Origin: JANOSH01 sp031415695
Lineage (GTDB): Bacteria > Actinomycetota > Acidimicrobiia > Acidimicrobiales > Ilumatobacteraceae
Assembly: GCA_031415695.1 (NCBI GenBank)
Contig: JANOSH010000052.1
Location: 1 to 64,000 of the forward strand
Reading direction: 5' to 3'
DNA length: 64,000 nucleotides
This document shows positions 59,100-64,000 of the stretch, piece after piece; within the stretch, counting starts at the first letter, position 1, and each line of letters begins with the position of its first letter. Under the pieces are notes generated by a model. That model was not told the origin of the DNA. It saw only the letters and a program-made list of their open reading frames with translations, and did no database searches. Made by a program: the position numbers and the translations under genes.

Positions 59100-59341
59100 C
59101 ACTTTGCGGGCAAGGCCGTAGACGCACTGATCGGAATCGAGGTAAAGGCGGCTCGTAGCGCGATCACCATGCTGCGGGTCTGCGGGAACTTCGAAAGCGA
59201 CACCCCAAGCGGTTCCATCGCGGCTACGTGCTCCACTCCGGCTCGCACGTCACCCGCTATGAAGACGACCTCTGGTCGCTGCCGTTCAGCGCCCTCTGGA
59301 CGATCGGCGAGGACGTGATGGAACCGCCAACATCTGATTAG
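59100..59341 (+). pseudogene. DUF4143 ATPase C-terminal remnant
   Basis: Plus-strand frames read AGKAVDALIGIEVKAARSAIT and, after a frameshift near 59165, HAAGLRELRKRHPKRFHRGYV, LHSGSHVTRYEDDLWSLPFSALW to TAG 59339. This is the C-terminal nuclease-like DUF4143 part of ATP-binding proteins (VGIEVKA..., GLRxLRxR, GVVLxTG, LWALPxxALW). The AAA domain is gone. It accounts for most of the 420-bp space between the peptidase and mgtC-like genes. Confidence 0.65.
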
Positions 59342-59438
59342 CGCCGGGTAGGTCGTACGACCGAGCTCGTGCACGACACCGGGTCACGCTCGTCCTCACG
59401 CTGGTCGTCCGTCGCTTCCTCGTATCGCCCGTGACGCG

Positions 59439-60065
59439 TCAGGTGCGAACGCTGGTGACTGTCGGGTCGGCTAGCAGGCTGCGTTCCAGACGGGCGTGGG
59501 CCTCGTGGCGGCCGACAACCGTCCACGATGCTGTGAGCTCCTGCCCAGATCGTGAGACGTGTCGTTCAAGCAGCCGTAGCCCCGATGTGGCGAGGTTGCC
59601 ATCGAGTCGATCGACGATGTCAAGAGTCTCGGCGGAGATTTGGTATGTGATGACCTCGCGTCGTCGATCGATGGCACCTTCGAGGATTGGTAGCAGCAGC
59701 AGGACTCCCAGGGTCAACCCGGTGGCAGCGAGCGCGATTGATCCGTAGCCAGCGCCGAATCCCATACCAAGCGACGCTGTGAGCCACACAGTGGCGGCCG
59801 TGGTGAGCCCGGTGACGCGACCGCCGTCGCGCATGATGACGCCTGCTCCGAGGAAGCCGACACCGCTTACAATCTGGGCCGCGATACGCGCGGCGTTCGT
59901 GTCGCCTCCGATGCGGATGGACATGATGGTGAACAGTGCGCTGCCGAAGCTGATGAGGGTCATGGTGCGAAGACCAGCGGCCTTGTCGCGCCATTCGCGC
60001 TCGGCCCCGACGACGACCCCGGCAAGTAACGCCAGGCCGAGTTGCTGCCAAAGTTCGGTGATCAT
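59439..60065 (-). CDS. MgtC/SapB-family membrane protein
   Basis: The 208-residue protein has four to five N-terminal helices with the family signature LLAGVVVGAEREWRDKAAGLRTMTLISFGSALFT and GVGFLGAGVIMRDGGRVTGLTTAATVWLTASLGMGFGAG. A C-terminal ACT-like soluble domain follows. MgtC proteins are linked to Mg/phosphate homeostasis and F-type ATPase control. It is divergent from the ArsR gene with a 50-bp promoter region. Confidence 0.92.
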   Translation of the reverse strand: MITELWQQLGLALLAGVVVGAEREWRDKAAGLRTMTLISFGSALFTIMSIRIGGDTNAARIAAQIVSGVGFLGAGVIMRDGGRVTGLTTAATVWLTASLGMGFGAGYGSIALAATGLTLGVLLLLPILEGAIDRRREVITYQISAETLDIVDRLDGNLATSGLRLLERHVSRSGQELTASWTVVGRHEAHARLERSLLADPTVTSVRT

Positions 60066-60081
60066 ATTACAACGCTACCCG

Positions 60082-60117
60082 TTGACATCGTGGTCTTTCA
60101 TCTCTATAGTTAGGTAT
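60082..60117 (+). promoter_or_regulatory. Consensus sigma-70-type promoter, leaderless arsR-like gene
   Basis: TTGACA (60082-60087) and TATAGT (60105-60110) are 17 bp apart. The GTG start lies 7 nt after the -10, so transcription begins at or next to the start codon. Confidence 0.8.
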
Positions 60118-60471
60118 GTGCCTAAGTATGTGACGGACGACGCCACCTCCCTGGTGCCGGTCTTCCAAGCGCTGTCCGACTCCACACGCGTTGGCGTAGT
60201 CGAACGGCTGAGCATCGGTCCGGCGTCGGTCACCCAGCTTGCCGTCCCGTTCGACATGGCGTTGCCGTCATTCATGCAACATCTCAGTGTTCTGGAACGC
60301 GCTGGGGTGGTCACGTCGCACAAGGCAGGTCGAACCCGCACGTACCAGTTAGCCCCCGAGGGCCTCGCCGCTGCCGCGATGTGGCTGTCGACCCATCGCA
60401 ATCACTGGGAACGCCGCCTGGACCAACTCGATCAACTCTTGCAATCCCCACCAACGAAGGAGTCATCATGA
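60118..60471 (+). CDS. ArsR-family transcriptional regulator
   Basis: The 117-residue winged-helix protein (GTG 60118) has FQALSDSTRVGVVERLSIGPASVTQLAVPFDMALPSFMQHLSVLERAGVVTSHKAGRTRTYQLAPEGL, the standard ArsR fold without metal-site cysteines. It is coupled by ATGA to an SRPBCC protein gene, a common bacterial pair. The start is fixed by a consensus promoter immediately upstream. Confidence 0.92.
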   Translation: MPKYVTDDATSLVPVFQALSDSTRVGVVERLSIGPASVTQLAVPFDMALPSFMQHLSVLERAGVVTSHKAGRTRTYQLAPEGLAAAAMWLSTHRNHWERRLDQLDQLLQSPPTKESS

Positions 60472-60956
60472 CCACATTTGTCCCAGACCCCGATCTGGAT
60501 CTCGTCCTCGAGCGCACTATTTCCGTACCACCGGCGCGGGTGTGGGCTGCATGGACACAGCCCGAACTGATCGTGCAGTGGTTCACCCCGGCGCCGTGGA
60601 CGACCGTGGCATGCGAGCTCGACCTGCGGCCCGGTGGTCGCATGGTTACCACAATAGAGTCACCCGAAGGCGAGCAGTACCCCAACGCCGGCAGCGTCCT
60701 CGTGATCGAACCAGAAAGCCTGCTCGTGTTCACGAGTGTCATGATCGAGGATTACCGCCCGGTCTCGCCGACCAACGGTGCCGACGACCTGCCCTTCACG
60801 GCGCGCATCGAACTCTCCCCAGCCCCCAACGGCGGTACGCACTACCGAGCCGTTGCCATGCATGCCGATCGTGGCGGACGTGAACGGCACGCCGACATGG
60901 GATTCCACGACGGCTGGGGGGCGGCACTCGACCAACTCGTCACACTGATGTCGTAG
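60468..60956 (+). CDS. SRPBCC (Aha1/CalC-like) family protein
   Basis: The 162-residue protein reads LVLERTISVPPARVWAAWTQPELIVQWFTPAPWTTVACELDLRPGGRMVTTIESPEGEQYPNAGSVLVIEPESLLVFTSV and ends GFHDGWGAALDQLVTLM, the complete Aha1-like START fold. It is cotranscribed with the ArsR regulator. Proteins of this type bind small hydrophobic ligands; role unknown. Confidence 0.9.
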   Translation: MTTFVPDPDLDLVLERTISVPPARVWAAWTQPELIVQWFTPAPWTTVACELDLRPGGRMVTTIESPEGEQYPNAGSVLVIEPESLLVFTSVMIEDYRPVSPTNGADDLPFTARIELSPAPNGGTHYRAVAMHADRGGRERHADMGFHDGWGAALDQLVTLMS

Positions 60957-61144
60957 CGGCCGTCCCAGGTGTCGGTTGGATTCACCAGCGCAGCATGAGA
61001 TGTTCCCAGCGGCGCACGTATCGATGACCGCGAGTCCTTCAATTTTGGCAACTGCCCCATCGATTGCTGGTAGCTCGGTGAACGCGACGACGCCGGAACG
61101 GTCGGCAAGCGCCAACGCCGACCCGACGACAGGCCCGCGTCGGT

Positions 61145-61414
61145 CGCATTGGGGGGTGTCTTCCGCCGCAGCCCTGGCCGCGTGTGGGGATGTACCCCAA
61201 AAACAGCCCTCTCCAGCCTCAAAGGCACATTTGTTACTCGGAGCGACACGAGATTCGCCTTTGCGGTGGGAGAGAACCGTTTTGCCCGACCCACGACCAT
61301 TCTCCTGTGTTTATCGACGGCAAGGTGGTAACGATGTATCACTACTCGGCGACACTCGAGTTTTCGTACACCTTTGGATGCTTTAGAGGAACCGTGACAG
61401 GGTTCGGTAGGTGA
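61145..61414 (+). pseudogene. Truncated second copy of the YHYH lipoprotein
   Basis: One frame shows a lipobox-like VSSAAALAACGDVPQ near 61160; about 60 codons later, in another frame, FIDGKVVTMYHYSATLEFSYTF then GCFRGTVTGFG ends at 61414. The tail is nearly identical in layout to the C-terminus of the intact YHYH protein at 53.0 kb. The central domain is deleted and the frame broken, so it is a relic. The remaining DNA back to 60957 shows only weak coding-like sequence on the minus strand. Confidence 0.6.
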
Positions 61415-61445
61415 GAGATGCACACCCATTTCCACGACCGAGAGT

Positions 61446-61475
61446 CGTACCACGTTTTGTGATACGATCGGCTCT
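61446..61475 (+). promoter_or_regulatory. Operator-like inverted repeat and -10 of a toxin-antitoxin module
   Basis: CGTACCAC and GTGATACG (61446-61466) form an 8-bp inverted repeat with one mismatch; TACGAT (61463-61468) lies 7 nt before the antitoxin ATG, again giving a leaderless message. Confidence 0.5.
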
Positions 61476-61715
61476 ATGTCTTCTGCGATATCTGTGCGGC
61501 TTGATGACGACGCGGAACGGGCACTACGGGTGCTGAACGCGTGTGGCATGTCAACGTCTGATGCGATTCGGTCGTCGCTGATCGAGTCGGCGCTACGGGT
61601 TCGTCGGAGCGCGGCGTTGGCTCGGGAAGTAGCGGCGTTGGAAGCCGACGAGGCGGATCGTGCGGAGATGCTCGAAGTCGCCGGTTTGATGGAGTCGTTG
61701 CGTGCAGCGAGGTGA
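61476..61715 (+). CDS. Ribbon-helix-helix antitoxin (MazE-like partner)
   Basis: The 79-residue protein starts SSAISVRLDDDAERALRVLNACGMSTSDAIRSSLIESALRVRR, a ribbon-helix-helix fold, followed by an acidic helix (EVAALEADEADRAEMLEV). It overlaps the downstream MazF gene by 14 bp. It should autorepress through the inverted repeat just upstream. Confidence 0.85.
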   Translation: MSSAISVRLDDDAERALRVLNACGMSTSDAIRSSLIESALRVRRSAALAREVAALEADEADRAEMLEVAGLMESLRAAR

Positions 61716-62025
61716 GGTGTTCCGGTTCAAGATCCCGAAGGGTCTGGGCCATGAGCAGCATGGGGTTCGCTTCGGAGTGGTGGTGCAGGCCGACGAGTTC
61801 TTGCCACGGTCAGTCGTGATCGTTGCTCCGACGTCACGCAGCGCTCGCCTCGCGTCGTTTCGTCCGCCGGTCGAGGTTGAGGGTGAGCCGACGCTGGTGC
61901 TCATCGAGCAGCTCGGAGCGGTGGATGTGCAGCGTCTCGGGAAGCGCGCCGGTCGCCTCAGTGTCGAGGAAATGTGGAGTGTCGACGAAGCGCTCGCGAC
62001 CTATCTCGGTTTGCGTCACGTGTGA
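61702..62025 (+). CDS. MazF/PemK-family toxin
   Basis: The 107-residue protein begins MQRGEVFRFKIPKGLGHEQHGVRFGVVVQADEFLPRSVVIVAPTSRSARLASFRPPVEV, the MazF barrel with its loop, then LVLIEQLGAVDVQRLGKRAGRLSVEEMWSVDEAL, the conserved LxEQxxxVDxxRLG block. The GTG start at 61702 lies inside the antitoxin gene. The module appears complete. Confidence 0.92.
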   Translation: MQRGEVFRFKIPKGLGHEQHGVRFGVVVQADEFLPRSVVIVAPTSRSARLASFRPPVEVEGEPTLVLIEQLGAVDVQRLGKRAGRLSVEEMWSVDEALATYLGLRHV

Positions 62026-62150
62026 GCGCTACCGAACGGTCGTACGTGTTGTCTTCGGAAACGATGACGTTTCTGTTCACGGACGTTGAAGGATCGACGC
62101 GGTCGTGTGGTCGTCGGTCATGGTCGGGTCGCCATTCGATCATTAAACTC
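62022..62150 (+). pseudogene. Class III adenylate/guanylate cyclase 5' stub
   Basis: From GTG 62022, overlapping the toxin stop, the frame encodes VSATERSYVLSSETMTFLFT, then DVEGSTR. MTFLFTDVEGSTR is the start of the catalytic domain of actinobacterial class III cyclases often fused to ATPase/LuxR domains. Within ~15 codons the similarity ends and the sequence becomes antisense of the vapC remnant. Only the first ~35 codons of what was probably a large gene remain. Confidence 0.55.
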
Positions 62151-62155
62151 CATGA

Positions 62156-62268
62156 TTACCAGATCGTCGATATGGGAAAATCCGCGAATGCCTTGTCGGT
62201 TGTCAGAAGCGGGCAACCGGCGAGTTCGGCCTGCGCTGCGAGCAATGCGGTCGAACGGAGGAAGGTGC
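62156..62268 (-). pseudogene. VapC PIN-toxin C-terminal remnant with +1 frameshift
   Basis: Immediately after the antitoxin stop, the minus strand reads HLPPFDRI in one frame and LAAQAELAGCPLLTTD, KAFADFPISTIW to TAA 62156 in the next. Together these are the PFDRxLxAQA...LLTxDxxF...W end of VapC. One extra base (near 62245) breaks the frame. The first two thirds of the toxin, with most of the PIN acidic residues, are missing, leaving an antitoxin without its toxin. Confidence 0.75.
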
Positions 62269-62505
62269 TCACAGATCAGTCTCGAACGATGCCAACGTAT
62301 CGTCGTCAAGTGGATCGAGTACGGCGTCGCCCGAGCCGAGCAGCTGTGGCAGGAAACCAAGTTCTCGTCGGCTGAGCGCGCTGATCGGGACGAGGCGGGC
62401 ATAGGGCTTGCCGGCCTTGGCCAGGATAATTTCCTCGCCGCCCCGAACGTCGTCTAGCAACCGGGACAGCTGGGTCTTGGCCTCGTGTACGTTCACGGTT
62501 CGCAT
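62269..62505 (-). CDS. Phd/YefM-type antitoxin (VapB), now orphan
   Basis: The 78-residue protein reads RTVNVHEAKTQLSRLLDDVRGGEEIILAKAGKPYARLVPI, the Phd/YefM DNA-binding fold, then a C-terminal tail ending LDPLDDDTLASFETDL. The ATG at 62505 is chosen because a TAAGCT hexamer lies 7 nt upstream and the longer frame is basic shadow sequence. Its toxin partner survives only as a frameshifted C-terminal fragment directly downstream, so it may act as an anti-addiction factor or be decaying. Confidence 0.85.
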   Translation of the reverse strand: MRTVNVHEAKTQLSRLLDDVRGGEEIILAKAGKPYARLVPISALSRRELGFLPQLLGSGDAVLDPLDDDTLASFETDL

Positions 62506-62623
62506 AGAGCTTAGCTTAGCCTGCAGACTTAGTTTGCTGTTTGTCGTCGTTTTCGGAGTTTGTCCTGACAAATGGTTAGCCTTTGCGAAGTACGAGGCCG
62601 ACCAGACTGAGGACACGACCCCG

Positions 62624-63634
62624 ATGGATGATTCGGCATTCGGTACGCGCAACAAACGCGGAGACTGGGCCCCGAACCGCCGCGTTACGTATGGGCCGGT
62701 ATTCACCTGGCCCCCCAAGCCGCTCGGCATCCTGAGATGGTTGTTCGGCTATCCCGGATACATCTGGCCATGGAATCTTTTGTACGCAGGGCTGGCTGTA
62801 CTGGCGTTCTTTGTTGCGACGCCGTCCTCGGCCACGATGCGAACGTTCTCCCCCGGTTGGATCGCGGTGGTGCTGTTGCGTAACTTTGTGCTGATCTTCG
62901 CGTGGTACGGGGTGTTCCATCTGCGTTTGTACCGCCAGCGCGCGCAAGGCAATCGATTCAAGTACAACGGCCGGTGGCCAGCAGGTGAGAGCAAGTTTTT
63001 CACGTTTAATAGCCAACTCAAGGACAACATGTTCTGGACCCTGGCCAGCGGTTTGCCGATCTGGACGGCATATGAGGTCATAACGCTGTGGATGTTCGCC
63101 AATGGCCACTTGGGTTGGTTGACGTGGCGTAGCAATCCGGTGTGGTTTGTCGTGCTGATGCTGCTCGTTCCGTTGATTCGTGAGTTCCACTTCCATTGGA
63201 TCCATCGGCTGATCCATTGGCCGCCGCTGTATAAGGCGGCGCACAGCCTGCACCATCGCAATACGAACCCCGGGCCGTGGTCAGGGCTGTCGATGCACCC
63301 GGTGGAGCACCTGCTCTATTTTTCGGGCGTACTGGTGCATTGGGTGTTGGCGTCACATCCGATCCACGCCATGTTCCACCTGTTCCACGCCGGGCTCTCG
63401 CCCGTTCCGGGTCACACGGGTTTCGACAAGATCGAGGTCGGCGACCATTGGGCGGTCGATACGAATTGCCAGGCGCACTACCTACATCACAAGTACTTCG
63501 AGGTGAACTATTCCGATGGCGCCATTCCGCTCGACAAATGGTTCGGCTCGTTTCATGACGGTTCACCTGAGGCCGACGAGGTCATGCAGGCCCGCTTGCA
63601 GCGCCGCAACGTCAAGCACAACCGCGTGTCATGA
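62624..63634 (+). CDS. Sterol desaturase / fatty acid hydroxylase family membrane protein
   Basis: The 336-residue protein has four to five membrane helices and the eight-histidine diiron motif: HFHWIHRLIHW, KAAHSLHHRNTN, HPVEHLLYF and QAHYLHHKYFEVNY. These bind the non-haem diiron centre that activates oxygen for hydroxylation or desaturation of lipids or sterols. ATG 62624 gives a hydrophilic N-terminus; the upstream frame crosses the vapB promoter. A hairpin follows the stop. Confidence 0.92.
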   Translation: MDDSAFGTRNKRGDWAPNRRVTYGPVFTWPPKPLGILRWLFGYPGYIWPWNLLYAGLAVLAFFVATPSSATMRTFSPGWIAVVLLRNFVLIFAWYGVFHLRLYRQRAQGNRFKYNGRWPAGESKFFTFNSQLKDNMFWTLASGLPIWTAYEVITLWMFANGHLGWLTWRSNPVWFVVLMLLVPLIREFHFHWIHRLIHWPPLYKAAHSLHHRNTNPGPWSGLSMHPVEHLLYFSGVLVHWVLASHPIHAMFHLFHAGLSPVPGHTGFDKIEVGDHWAVDTNCQAHYLHHKYFEVNYSDGAIPLDKWFGSFHDGSPEADEVMQARLQRRNVKHNRVS

Positions 63635-63641
63635 GGTATAG

Positions 63642-63664
63642 GCGATTCAGCCGCCCTGATTCGC
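63642..63664 (+). terminator. Hairpin after the desaturase-family gene
   Basis: GCGATTCAG and CTGATTCGC form a 9-bp stem with one mismatch and a 5-nt loop, 8 bp after the stop codon. There is no T tract, so termination strength is uncertain. Confidence 0.4.
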
Positions 63665-64000
63665 AGACAGATCGTCGATCTCGCTAGATGTCCCTAAAAT
63701 CAGACATCATTGCACAGTGCTAGATGGTGCTAGATGGCCGGATCCGGCTTGCCCCGATGTACGACGTCATTGCCACCGTCGTCTATCCGCAGGTGTCGAC
63801 CACGCGCGCCATGTTCGTCAATGGGTCACTGACATCCCGGATGCCCATCCGGCCTTTCGTAAGGTGATCCGGACCCGCATCCGTGCTTTGTAACCCCGAG
63901 CGTGTCGTTCATCTGATAGGCGGCGCAGGGCGAAGCCGCGGATACCAGCGGCTGCGCAGTGGTTCGCCTGGTTTGAGGCCTAGTTTCATGCCGGGTGTAC
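63665..64000. other. Non-coding right end with tandem decamer and a short coding-like stretch
   Basis: A tandem GTGCTAGATG pair lies at 63717-63736. A 35-codon frame (HVRQWVTDIPDAHPAFRKVI, ending in a TAA near 63892) looks protein-like and may be the end of a transposase or another lost gene, but is too short to assign. No intact gene is seen to the window end. Confidence 0.35.

Noticed and set aside
59099..59374. Minus-strand frame with GVEHVAAMEPLG resembling a shell-protein start
   Set aside because: The plus strand shows the DUF4143 C-terminus over the same bases; the minus similarity is superficial.
60660..61115. Minus-strand frame containing FTELPAIDGAVAKIEGLAVI
   Set aside because: The N-terminal stretch looks protein-like, but no family was recognised, the rest is antisense of the SRPBCC gene, and no start signal is visible.
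63717..63736. Tandem GTGCTAGATG as an attachment site
   Set aside because: No integrase gene, no tRNA and no second copy at distance were found.
1..64000. tRNA, rRNA or CRISPR loci
   Set aside because: No cloverleaf, conserved rRNA block or spaced repeat array was noticed on either strand.

Overview
The window looks like chromosomal DNA of a high-GC actinobacterium. Supporting signs are several enzymes of F420-linked families (two luciferase-like monooxygenases and an Rv0121-type PPOX protein), large LAL and BTAD (AfsR/SARP-type) regulators, many ATGA/GTGA-coupled operons and many apparently leaderless genes. An Acidimicrobiia (Ilumatobacter-like) origin is plausible but is an inference. The first ~80 bases are homopolymer-rich and look like a contig edge. 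I see no rRNA, tRNA, CRISPR array or intact insertion sequence.

Layout. 0-6 kb: PAS histidine kinase with ferredoxin, a small eRF1-like protein, and a phosphoketolase-acetate kinase operon. 6-12 kb: a truncated NhaA antiporter butted tail-to-tail against an ECF sigma/anti-sigma/ABC transporter operon. 12-25 kb: metabolic genes (cysteine-synthase-like, Baeyer-Villiger monooxygenase, LLM oxidoreductase, acyl-CoA ligase, lipoprotein amidohydrolase), a response regulator/kinase pair and two toxin-antitoxin modules. 25-31 kb: a TetR/agmatine-putrescine locus with an intact aguB but a fused potA-aguA remnant, remnants of ribA-like, fbiC/cofH and molybdopterin oxidoreductase genes, and an HxlR-SRPBCC-LLM operon. 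31-47.5 kb: a regulator-rich stretch with two LuxR-type LAL regulators and two BTAD/STAND regulators. 47.5-53 kb: two secreted proteins (PxKF; YHYH lipoprotein), each behind what looks like a SARP-type direct-repeat promoter, plus a MazF module and an M20 peptidase. 53.4-59 kb: a tight seven-gene operon. 59-64 kb: MgtC, ArsR/SRPBCC, further toxin-antitoxin genes, several gene remnants and a sterol-desaturase-family protein.

The strongest candidate for an undescribed system is the operon at 53482-59018. It encodes a four-helix His-containing membrane protein, a cupredoxin, a Cys-rich zinc-ribbon protein, a Rieske protein, a 101-residue peptide with a leader-like N-terminus and a short Cys-containing tail, a TPR protein and an 893-residue M50 membrane metallopeptidase with a PqqD-like N-terminus. 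This resembles a RiPP (modified peptide) locus wired to copper and iron-sulfur redox proteins. A second, 84-residue protein at 32269 shares the leader-like domain and lies beside a LAL regulator. The promoters of both loci, and of a broken lipoprotein gene between them, carry the same 14-bp palindrome (CCGTG[C/T]GCGCACGG) exactly 23 nt before a -10-like hexamer. I infer one regulon.

The other theme is gene decay. At least ten remnants lie here, several joined at abrupt junctions (nhaA/membrane protein, AAA/RecG-like, potA/aguA, ribA-like/fbiC), pointing to repeated deletions or, less interestingly, to assembly collapse.
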